Below the pieces are notes generated by a model. That model was not told the origin of the DNA and ran no database searches. It worked only from the letters and a program-made list of their open reading frames with translations. Source: Apostichopus japonicus (taxonomy: Eukaryota; Echinodermata; Holothuroidea; Aspidochirotida; Stichopodidae). From it: DNA of 64,000 nucleotides. The DNA is taken from positions 9,503,501 through 9,567,500 of the forward strand of contig NC_092576.1 in NCBI RefSeq assembly GCF_037975245.1. Reading direction: 5' to 3'. A program made the position numbers and the translations under genes. Of this stretch, positions 35,307-46,600 are shown piece by piece. How positions within the stretch are numbered: position 1 is the first letter of the stretch; every line of letters starts with the position of its first letter.

Positions 35307-38300
35307 AAGAGTTGCTTCAGAGAAAGTAGGCAAGAGATGTAATTGGATAGGAACTGCAATTAGTGTCTTTCTAAAATTAGGCATGTCAAGATCCCTCTAA
35401 ATTTGACAAATTAATAGCATTAGGGTAAGTTTGTTTTGACTGAGGAAAAATCAACATGGTATAAGCATCCTCGTGAAGTTAGCATTCAATTACCAATGTG
35501 CTCTTTAGGAGACATTGATCGGTGAAGATTTTTCTTTTTGAACTATAAAAGTGAATTCGAAGCAAACATTTATTTCGGCTAGTTCTACACTGACAAACTT
35601 GCTTTATTCTACAACTTTGATTTTTAATTGGATAGGGTGGTGCTATAACCATAATAAAGAGGTTTTGAATATAACAATGTACCAAGTTATAAAGTGTAAT
35701 TCTTATCAAGATGCGTTCATTTTTTGAGATAGTTTATTGGATGAAAGGTTTTGAAGGAAAACAAAACAGCGAATCGGAGGTTGGGTATTATTCGACTCTA
35801 TTTACTGGGTTATCATTAGTGGAATTAAGCACACCCGCTAAACAATATTATCTCTAAATTTAATGAGTGACTCGCTTCAATGAACCAATCATGAGGTGAA
35901 GGTGAGAACTTTCCATGTAAGCTCAACCTTTGTGTAAGCTACCCAGGAAAGAGCATCTGTGATTCAAAACCTTGTTGTCAGTCTTCAAAAGTTTAATTGT
36001 AATGTATAACATGCTTATATAGTTTCTTGAAATTCATCTTTATAATATAGTGGGAAAAATTTTTACTAGGGAAAAACTTCAATCCTGATGAATTGCCAAC
36101 ATTCTTGTAAGAGAATTAAAGGAGTATAACAGAGTTAGAAAAAGATGTCTTCAGTAAACAAATGATTTCTTAGACAGTATGTGGAGATGGGAAGGGGTTT
36201 GTAGGGAGGGATTGGATGCGAGTGAGGTTTGCAGGGAGTAATATGGGAGGGGTTTCCAGGATGGAATGGGGAAAGGGTTAACTGGGAAAAGCAAGTCACA
36301 GTTTGCCATGGCCTTGTTATCCTCTTGGTAGCCATGTTTTTGTTAGGTTTGTAGATTATGTTACATTTCTAATAATCAGTTTTATGTTTAATGGCATTCA
36401 AAAAATGATATCTGCAATATTAACAATTTTGTTATTTTCTTAAATAAATAATCATAGGAAAGTAAACATGGTCTTTAATTTCCATTGGTCTTCTTTGTCA
36501 ATATTTAACCTCATGAAAGAACTTTGCACTTCTCTCACCTGTCATCAACCTTACACGATCACTTTTCCATCTACCTAACTGGATCAAGAGAGACGGGTAG
36601 ATGTTTGCCCCCTTTTCTACACCCCACACAAAAAATTTATAAGCATTTAGTAGCACAACCTTGCCAATTGACTTCATTCTAGACCTAATTTCACTTTTAA
36701 AGTTTCCTCTTTAATCTCAAGGAGGACCCAGATCCCCCCCCCCCACCTTCCCCAACAACCAGACCCTCTCCTTTTTCAAAACCCTCTATCTACCATTGAG
36801 GTCTACCATTTAGAAGTTAACCAACATGTTTTTTCACTGAACTTTACATATGGTTTTCTTGCATTGGTGATTATCTTTCGTACTGAGATTCTTTGACAAG
36901 GTTGTTCGCATCAATTCTGAACAAGAACCATTCTTTAAATTTTTATCGACATTTAGCAGTAAGAGAGAAATCTATGTGATGAAATCCTGAAAGAGTTGAA
37001 CAACCCAGGTTAAAGAAGAACAAAAAAGACAGGACTCCAGAGTCCCAAGGTTGATCAGGGTAAGTGTGACAGAAGAACAGTCAAGTAAGGAAAATGTGGC
37101 AGAAGAAATTGCAAAGAAAAGGGTAAAACCAGGTAAGAAAAGAAAGGGCCGACATAGATTCTGAATGCTGGAAGAGAGAGTAGGTCTGGAGAGGATTGTT
37201 TTTAGGTGATCAAAAACGATCGCAACTGGAAGGTGCATTCAATTAATCGGCTAAGAAGACACTTTGATATAGATGTCAGAGTTAGTCATCACAGGCCTAA
37301 TGAAACAAGAAGTAATCAAGTAACTATTTAATGTTTCCATGAGTCATTCAGGATTACATTTTAAAAGGGGAGGTAGTGGGGGGGGGGTGGGTGGGGAGGA
37401 ACAGGTGGTTGGTGTGGTGATGGGTAAGTGGCAGTTGAAACTGAAATAACTAAATGGTACCATATGAAGACAATCTCTTATGAACATTTAATATGGAAAA
37501 TTGAAGGAGTGTGGGGGAGGGTTGTGGTGGAATGATCAAGTGAATGACTCCCACAGACCCACGTCTATCCATTGTTTCAATTACATTCTTTTAATTACTG
37601 TTCTATATCACAAAGTACAATTCTAGTTTGAAAGAGGTACTAATAATGAATCAGATCATAAGTGAATCAGAAATCTGTTCATTGCTTTTTTTTTTCCAAA
37701 ACTTTATTAATTCATCAGGAAAGACAAATGGAAAAGAAAAGGCACAATGTTTGTACAAATATAGAACATGAAGTATTGTAAAGAAAAGAAAAGATTATTG
37801 TATTTGAAACAAAACCCACAGAGTATCAAGACAAGTCACCAACAAAAGAAACTTGTTTTGAAAATTAGAAATCTCAAATCCCCATAGAGTGGAAAATAAA
37901 TGTAAGTAGTGAAGATGGAAAATTTCCCCAGGTTTGGGCAATTTCATTTATACAGATGTGTCCTTTTTTGTTGAAACAGAAAGTTCTCTGTGCACAGTTT
38001 GAAGAGTTCAAGCATCAACCATTAGGAAATGCATGTTTTGGCTACCTATGATGCAATCATACTAATGGGGTAAGCCTACATCTGGACACTCACCAGCCAT
38101 GTAGTGAGTGTATGCACTAGTCACCTATACTCATTCTTTTCCTCATGGATTTGTACTACAGTAGCTGGTACTCATACTCAAAGGCATTTTTGGACATCAA
38201 GTATAAATACTATTCTAATATTTAGTCCTTGTACTCATGCTTAGAGCCTTGTACAAGTACTTATAACAAGATATATAGTAACCTGTACTCATTCTTATCC

Positions 38301-38401
38301 TCCTAGATTTGTACTAGCTGTTACTCACACACACTGCATATATAAAATACTACCCACTCATGCTCAGAACCGTCTATTTGAATTCATACCAAGGGGATTT
38401 T
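35307..38401. other. PCYOX1 3' UTR and intergenic DNA
   Basis: No further gene is seen. AATAAA at 35653-35658, about 780 nt after the stop, is the first canonical poly(A) signal I find downstream of PCYOX1. Other candidates are ATTAAA at 36115 and AATAAA at 36443. 36180-36280 and 37370-37430 are G-rich. Confidence 0.55.
35653..35658 (+). promoter_or_regulatory. Candidate poly(A) signal for PCYOX1
   Basis: AATAAA in AT-rich sequence downstream of the 61-bp array. The call is by hexamer only. Confidence 0.4.
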
Positions 38402-38585
38402 AATATTATTTGATTTTTATATAGCGCTTTATACCAGCTATAGGTCTCAAAAGCGCTTTACAGATGTTATATTACCCCTGGTCAATGATAACCTGTCCCA
38501 GAGACAATCCCTCCAGTCGGCAGCAGTTATATACTGCGCCCAATGACAAGTTACCTCACAGGTACCCATTTACCCCCTGGGATGA
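38402..38585 (-). mobile_element. 5'-truncated copy of the SINE at 12424-12745
   Basis: The reverse complement matches the body and tail of the first copy with only scattered differences. Shared blocks are GTGAGGTAACTTGTCATTGG, GCGCAGTATATAACTGCTG, GACAGGTTATCATTGACC and the GCGCTTTgGAGACC...TATAAAGCGCTATATAAA tail. The tRNA-like head is missing, as expected for incomplete reverse transcription. Confidence 0.85.
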
Positions 38586-38776
38586 GTTGTGACAAGTATT
38601 CATTTTAAGGTTAAGTCAAGTCACTGCCATTGATATTTGCTGACTCTGGTAGAGTCATCAATTCGAGTCACTGTGTAATCTAGCTGGGTTGGATTGACCA
38701 ACTTATTCAAGTCACTCAGCTTTCATAATTTAGTGCCTCCGACTCTTGGCTCATTTACAACACTGCAAAGAGGAAC

Positions 38777-39519
38777 TGTACTCATACTGTTGTCATAGGC
38801 ATAGGAGGCAGGGGTGGGGGCTGGGGGGGGGGCTGCAGCCCCCCAAACCAAAATTTTTGTGAAAATTCGGGCAATATGCTGAGAATTTTTCGGGCACCTA
38901 CTGAAAGAAAAATAATTTGCAATGTTTTTTTCAATGGTTTAACTGATATTATTATGATCATTATTATTGTAACAACTTCCCCAATAATTCTAACCAATAT
39001 GGAAGGGTAATAACACGGAAAATGATTGTATGTTATTGGCATGTGATGAAATATCGGATGAATGCCTATATGATATGCACATTAAGATGTTGAACGCACG
39101 CAGAGCGCGCGAAAAAGTTTTGTTATATTTTTCGGGCAAGTCGTTACAGCCCCCCCAAATCAAAGTATGCTCCTACGCCTATGACTGTTGTACTTGAACC
39201 ACAGGTCCTGCCAACTACTATTTTCAGTCAAATGTCTGTCTATGAGTCATGGTTTTGTTTCAAATACAATATCATTGACTTATAGACCTACACTATTAAT
39301 GTTGAAATCAAGCTGTGGTAAATATAATAACTTATGCAAACATTTCTGTTAACTACAGCAAAAATGGTTAAAAATCAAGGTGATCTTTTTTGGAATATTT
39401 TTCTTGGATGGAATAGAATACTTTGGTCTCAACAAAATAATGAATTCTAAACATTTTTGAACTACAAAACAATGATCAAGGTCTATTTTGAATATTAACA
39501 GCATGGCAAATTGGTCAAG
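38777..39519 (+). repeat. Segmental duplication copy A (interrupted by a MITE)
   Basis: Starts at TACTCATACTGTT. After removing the MITE and one target duplication it continues as ACTTG.ACCACA, then about 320 bp that match copy B at 39611-39968. Shared blocks are TATGAGTCATGGTTTTGTTT, CAATATCATTGACTTATAGA and AATGGTTAAAAATCAAGGTG. Confidence 0.85.
38794..39183. mobile_element. 390-bp MITE with 8-bp target duplication ACTGTTGT
   Basis: The left end is CATAGGCATAGGAGGC. The right end in reverse complement is CATAGGCGTAGGAGCA. It is flanked by a perfect 8-bp duplication ACTGTTGT at 38786-38793 and 39184-39191. The element has no transposase. A second copy of the same family, with its own perfect 8-bp duplication, is at 63048-63499. 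CA/TG ends and 8-bp duplications fit the hAT superfamily best. Confidence 0.9.
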
Positions 39520-39610
39520 ATGATATTACTATATGAATATGCATAAACAGCAACTACTTCAAGTAGGTACTGCCTAATTGCTTTCTTAATATTTTCTCAT
39601 TGTCTTATAA

Positions 39611-39968
39611 TTTACTCATACTGTTACACTTGTACCACAAGTCTGCCAACTATCATTTTCTGCCTATGAGTCATGGTTTTGTTTCCAATACAATATCATT
39701 GACTTATAGACTTACACTATTAAAGTTGAAATCATAAGCTGTTGTAAAACAAGAACTTATGCAAACATTTCTGTTAATTAAAGACAAAATGGTTAAAAAT
39801 CAAGGTGATCTTTTCTGGAATTTCTTCCATTTTTTTTCTTCTTGGATGGAATAGAATACTTTGGTCTCAAGAAATATTAAAATATCTAAACATTTTTGAA
39901 CTACAAAAAGGCTGATCAAGGTCTATTTTGAAATATTAACAGCATGACAATTTGGTCAAATGGATATT
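39611..39968 (+). repeat. Segmental duplication copy B (empty site)
   Basis: Parallel to copy A, with TACTCATACTGTTACACTTG in place of the MITE insertion. It preserves the pre-insertion sequence. Confidence 0.85.
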
Positions 39969-40066
39969 GTTTATACAAAGTCTGATCACTGAGAATGCTT
40001 TACAAAATGAAACCGTGCTGTAACTGTCACCCAGACATGGGTCCATGGATTTAAAATTTGCTATTG

Positions 40067-40072
40067 TTTATT
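40067..40072 (-). promoter_or_regulatory. Candidate poly(A) signal for DNAAF1
   Basis: AATAAA on the - strand about 410 nt beyond the DNAAF1 stop codon. Confidence 0.4.
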
Positions 40073-40481
40073 ACAGACACAAAAAGATGGAAATGAAAAT
40101 GACATTGACTTCTCAATGCTAGCATTTGATAGAAAAAGAAAACAATTTGATGGTAACAACTGCGACCGTTCATCTGTCATTTAATTAACACAATCTGAAG
40201 CAATCTCTGGCAATTTTTCATTCTTGGATTGGTCTGAATCTCTGTAAATCTTTTTAGTATCCAAAGGGTGAATATAAACCAACTTGAGGCATAGACACCT
40301 TGAATTCTACATATACCAGTCTGCCAGTCTTCACTGTGAAAACAATTCCACTCTGAAAGAAACTGCAAATCTCGTTCTTCCTGGAAAATTTTCAAGAGCA
40401 TTGTCTTGGAAATATTCAGCACCACCAAATCTACCGTACGTTGTTTTCCTTTCTTTCATACAAGTTTGATAGCATTCACCA

Positions 40482-40639
40482 TCATGTCTCACCAGTGCCC
40501 CCATACTTTCTCCTCAATGCATCTGTAGATTGTGTTTCATCCAGTAACGTTTCGGAATGGTGCTCGGTAGATCCAGCCTTTTCCGCCAACTCCCAGATCT
40601 TCCTCCTTTGAACTTCTGTCAGACCACTGCTATCCTTTT
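40482..40639 (-). CDS. DNAAF1: DNAAF1 coding exon 12, terminal
   Basis: The acceptor has a strong pyrimidine tract (TTTTTCAACCTCCTCAG|AAA). It continues exon 11 in frame with [20 protein letters not shown] and ends [11 protein letters not shown]-stop. Without it, exon 11 would read through its own strong donor and end in KKV. Confidence 0.85.
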
Positions 40640-43600
40640 CTGAGGAGGTTGAAAAAGATATAACAGAGTTAAGAGAATAACCATAACATAACGGAACGAA
40701 CGTCGCCCATGTGCTTGGAAATTGACTGTAAAACTAGTAAACCAAGTAAACAGAGAAATGAATGTGAAGGGAAGAAATATGAATAATATATCAAATAGCT
40801 TACTGAAAGAAAAACAAACTTGAGAGAATTAAAAAAAAATATTGAGAATTACAAAAAATATTGAAACCAAAGTAGTCGATTTTGCTTGGAAATTAACTGT
40901 AAAACTAGTTAACAAAGAAAAGGGAGAAATGGATACGAAGGGAAGAAATATGAATGAGATATGAAGTAGCTTACAGAGAGAAAAACAAACTTGACAGAAT
41001 TGTATTAAGTTTCTCATCGCTTGGAAATTGACGGTAAAACTAATTTACCCTAGAAGAAAATGTACGTTTGACATAGATTACAAATAGAGTTAAAATATAT
41101 AACAGTAAAACAGCTACAAAACAGCTTTCAACACTGTTCAGCTGATGAAGTTATCTATAAGGGGAGATGACCGTACCAAGAGTCAGAATTGCTTTGCTTG
41201 AGTATGGCAAGGATGAAGAGGTATCATTGGTGCCTGAGAATGTACTATGACTGACCAATGAGCTGGCATCTCCTTAAGCTATCACTTAAAGGGGTGGGGA
41301 GGGGGCAGGGATGGAGGATGATACTTTGTGGATGGACAGTGAAGATATTAAAATAGTCCAGGTTCAATGACTCACAAGAGTTCAAAAGTCATATAAATTA
41401 GTTTAAACTGGTCATGTTCCTACCAGAGACAAAAAGGGAGTGGTAGAGGGAGGTATGTAAGAACAACCGTTCCCTACATCCCATAATTTGTTATGTCTAA
41501 TGGAGTAGATTTATCATAAAGACATCATCCATTCACCTTTCATCTTGATGGATGGACCTCTTTAATAGGTTTATTACAAACAACATTATCTATACTGTTC
41601 ACTTCAGACCTTCTTACCTTCAACATTTTCAACCTCTAATTTATCCTGACCCTCTTTCTCCCGGGCAAGGGCCTTCTCCTTCTCCTCCTGCAGGATGCGC
41701 CAACTTCGCGGGATGCGAGTTCCGTCTCCCGCAACCTCTGATGTGAACTGACAGAATCTTTCCCTCTCGTCCCTCAAGGCCTTCTCATCCCCCTCGGGTA
41801 ACATCTCGACCGACGACGGAGCTATATTTCCTCCAGCGGATGTAGATTCTGGTATTTCGGTTATCAACACAGACGATGAAGATTTTCCTTCATCCGTGTG
41901 ACTGTATTCAACTGAACCTCTCTCCGACAACTCTGTTGAAGTTTCAGTTTCTTTATCGAAGGAGACTTCACCAAGGCTTATGTCCTCGATCAAGGGTCTG
42001 TTTTGCAGCGGTTTTGATTCTCCTTGGTTTATGGATGGAGATATTTCTTGAATGAGGGACTTGGGCTTTGTTTCCTCATAGATTCTCTGGATGAGAGGTT
42101 TTCTGGAGTCTTCTGATGATGATGACAATGGAGTTATGTCTTCAAAAAGGTTTGGTTCTTTGCTGACCTCTGTTCTTGAGGCTGCTTGGACTGGCAGTGA
42201 GGTAATAGGTGTTACATCCAGTTCTTCAATCAGAGTTTTCTATAGTAACAATTTAAAAAAAAAACAGTAAAATACAAGAAATGATGGTAACTAGGTTAAA
42301 ATGCTATAAAACAGCATTTTGAGGAATGTTCCCAATACTAAAGGCACACCACAATGTAGGTTACTATTTTACATGGGGTTAATTTTCATTTCCAATCATG
42401 ATGTAAAAATAAAAATAAATTTGACTATTTCAATTTTTTTCTCTTTTCGTGTCATTGCAATATATACCACGACCATGAAAGAAATGTCCAGTTTATGAAA
42501 TACTGAGGACCATATCAATTTCAGGTACTAATCACTGATGAAATGGAAAAAAGAAAATTAGCTATTTCTGTAATAATTCCACACATGTAGTATGAGTCCC
42601 AACAGCATGAGTACACTTACAATTAGAATTCACCTTGGAAAGAGTATAAGTACAAGGCTAAAATCAAGATGACAAGAACTTAAAAGGATTTTCTTATGAC
42701 AAGACAATATCAAAACTTATTTTGAAGAGAAAAATATTCCACAGTGCTTGTGGAAAACCCCATCTCAATATCTTGTTGCTTACCAGAGGCTTGATTGAAA
42801 GTGACCTAGTTTGACAAGCTAAACCTTTGATTCTTCCAGGGAGTGTATCAGAGAACGTAGTCTGTGATGTGATTTTTAAGAAACAGTCACCGAAGATAGA
42901 GACTGGGCATGAACACAAACACCTTGACCCACCTCTCAACTTGACCCACCTCAACAACTTGACCCACCTCTCAACTTGACCCACCTCAACAATTTGACCC
43001 ACCTCTCAAACCCCAGTCTGGGTATATTGCAACTGTATGCTAACCATGTGATCATGGCTGTGTTATATGATTATATATGCTTAGTGAATTGCCATGGGGA
43101 ATAATAACCAAGCAAGTCCTCTACTTATTACACATCAGCCCAACAGGTTACAGGACCTAACAAACTACCTGATGAAACGATTGATAAATTTGGTACAAAC
43201 AAGGACATTGGAAGCAAAATGTTTTCACAAATTTACAGATAAATTTGCAATTAAATATATTCACCTTCTTTGATTGCTGCGCCCAGTGAGATTCTGATAA
43301 AGATAGTTCTTCAATATCGACCTCTTCCAAATCAGGTAAATCCTATAGAGAATGAATATGCAGTGATATAAAAATTGAACATACTGTACATCATTGGACA
43401 AGACCTTATTTTCATAATTTAGACATAATCTGAGGAATTAGCCGAATGAACAAAAATACAAATAGTACAGTACAGTACAATATCGTACAATACTGTACTG
43501 TACAGTATTGCACAGTCTTGTACTGTACAGTATTGTGCAGTGCAATACTGTACAGTGCAATACTGTACAATACTATACTGTACAATACTGTACAGTACAA

Positions 43601-46600
43601 TACCGTACAATACTGTACAGTATTGCATGGTACAGTATTGTACTGTAAAGTATTGTACAGTATTGTACTGTACAGTATTGTACAGTACACTACTGTACAG
43701 TATTGTACTGTACATCATTAATGCTGTACAGTACAATAATGTACAATTGTACGGTATTGTACTGTACAGTACTGTACTGTACAGAAGAGTACAGTACAAT
43801 AATGTACAGTACTGTACTGTACAGAAGAGTAAAGTACTGCACAGTATTGCACTGTACGGTACTATATAGCCAACTGAAGATGCTTTTCAATGAACAAAAG
43901 AACACTTTTTCTTTGCATATATCTCTTGTACAAACAAGAAAATTTCCTACCAATATTTGCAAGCAAAGCTGTTGATGATCGAATGTGCACAGATTAGCAA
44001 AACTAATCACCTGAAATAGAAACTTAAGCATGACTTTAATTTTAGACCCAATCTCTTTGTTCTTCAATTTTTTATTTTTTTTAGTCAGTCATGACTCCAG
44101 TCGCTCCTGTTTTTGCAAAATGAAAATCTTCAGATTAACTGGTGAAATTCTCTTCATCAAAACCAGAACCACTTGACTTGAATATAGGTCAAGGAGAGGG
44201 GGTCAAACTTAAACAATCACCAACATACATGGTGGCAGGCAATACTGATGACCTTTCAAGTCAATAACAAACAAAAAAATTATGTAAATTTTGAAAAAGA
44301 AAAGAAATTCTTGGATAGAATCACAGGATTTCAAACCAATGACCTCAAGATTACAGGACCTGGGCGCTTTAAAATGAGTTATTAATCCCTAATTTCATAG
44401 TAATTCTTACATAATCTATAATTACTTGAATAAATGTACAACTCATCAGAGATACTATTAGCTAGTTTAGGATTCACACCAATGACCTCAAACATTACAG
44501 GTCCTGTGCTCTGCCAACTGAGTGTAATTTCCCCTTAATTGATGTTTATTACTTTACACAAATCTGAACTCATCACATCTAAACTAGTGCGGTACAGGCA
44601 TCAGATGTGATTGTGTAGAGATTTGTTTTGCATTATACACAGCTGCTGCAGTTTGGGCGTCAATGACACAGCCCCATCAATATCATTTTGTTTTCCATTT
44701 TCGATTCCCGATCTCACATCAACTACACTTTGTTTGAAATATTTTAACACAAAAGTTTGTATATTATTCAGTTGTTCATTGAGACTCTTTGCTTTAATCA
44801 AGTATCAACAACTCTTGTTTAGTATTCATATGGCACTTGTTATGTTGTTGCAAATCTGGAAATTCAATAGATTCGATCCAATTATCTTTCAGAAAATGCA
44901 CTTACATCGATATTAATCTTCTGGTTATCGTCTGTCAGTTCTTCTTCTCCATGGTTACCACTCACTGCTTCTTCCTTCACATCTTCCTCTTCTTCCTCCT
45001 CTCTGGTACCTGCTGGACCTCTGGTGACATCAAAGGTAAACATGGGCTCATCTTCCGGTGGTTCGTGGATGTAGGTTTCTGGGTCACGGATCTCCATGGG
45101 TTTGTTGTCCTGCAGCTAAGAAATTCAAAATACTCTCCCATGTAGTCAACTTGTGTTGCTATGTAACATGCATTACGGTAATAAGGAATCTAAACAGGAT
45201 GATTTAAGTAAAATTCACCAAAGTTAAAACTGGAGCCTAAATTTTAGAACACACACCCCTCAGTTAGTGATATGATAACATAACCATATTTTTAATAAAT
45301 GAGCAAGTTTTTCAAAATGGCCAAAATGAGTCACCTAATTTCAAAAGGCTGGTTAAATTTATAGAAAAGTGAAATCAAAGCCTCACCTGGTCATCTCCAT
45401 TCTGTTGCTGTTCCCTCCTCTTGGCCTCAGCTCTAGCCCTGATTGCTGAAAGAGCTGTAATCAACAGACATGGGACAGTCATGAAACCAGAATAAATGTC
45501 AAAGTTGTTAGATGCATCAGTATCTTGAAACAGTTTCATATAGTCACTGCTAACCTGTGACAAGCTTTACCATGATGGTATAATGGGGTTGGGGATGAGA
45601 GGGGGGAGTACTGATACTACAAACCACCCCTACCCTCCACCAACCTCAAGCATGAGTGAACATTCATTGAGTTTTGAGCATATTTAGGATAATCTGGATA
45701 AATGTCAAAGTTGCCAGACTCATCAGTATCTTAAAACACTTTCATATACAGTAGTCACTTCTAACATTTGACAAGCTCTAACCATGATGGTATAATGGGG
45801 GTTGGGGGGGGGGAGAGGGCACTGATACCACCAACCACCCCTACCCTCCACCAACCTCAAGCATGAGTGAACATTCCTTGAATTTTGATCATATGTAGGA
45901 TAAATGTCAACTGAACAAGGGTACATCATAAATGGCTTCCATAAAGAGGATCGTCAAGGCAACTGGTTGAAGTAAGTTGGAGGATTGACAGTTGGGCTTT
46001 CAAAACAAAGTTTGACCATGGGGATATTTTTGCCCTCAAAAATTGTTAGTGCTATGGTAATATCAATAATAATAACATAAATTTAAAACCAAAATTGATC
46101 AAATTTGTCAAAACTATTAACACTCTAAACCTTTGGTGTTACTGTGAACCTATGGCAAGCTCTTACTACTATGTTACTAGGGAACATTGGTAATCCTTAC
46201 CCCCACCCCTTTCCACTTACATAAATATCCACTATCCACTTACAAAAAAGTTTGAAGTATTAATGGCCATGAATTGACCTTAAAAACTGATTTAGGAGCA
46301 ATATTTATGACCTTTCAGAGGACAGGACAAACACATAGCAGTTAAAGACGAATGTACTAATTACTGAAATGCTGCTCACCATCAACGCTGGCTTGTATCT
46401 TTGCACGGTCACGACTGATCCATCGTTCCCTTTCAGCCTTCTCTGCTTCCCGACCGCCTTTGGCCCTAAGGAAATCAAAATTTCAAAACTACCGTATAAT
46501 TCTGATATTATATTATAATGTCATATCTTTTAACAAATTGCAGCTTATTATCTAACAGCAGAATTAGGAAGGCCAATCTGTAATTCCTTCATTTTTAAAA

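Noticed and set aside
43412-44067. Open frames of 90-126 codons in both orientations at 43.4-44.1 kb
   Set aside because: They fall in a low-complexity array inside a DNAAF1 intron and have no family similarity.
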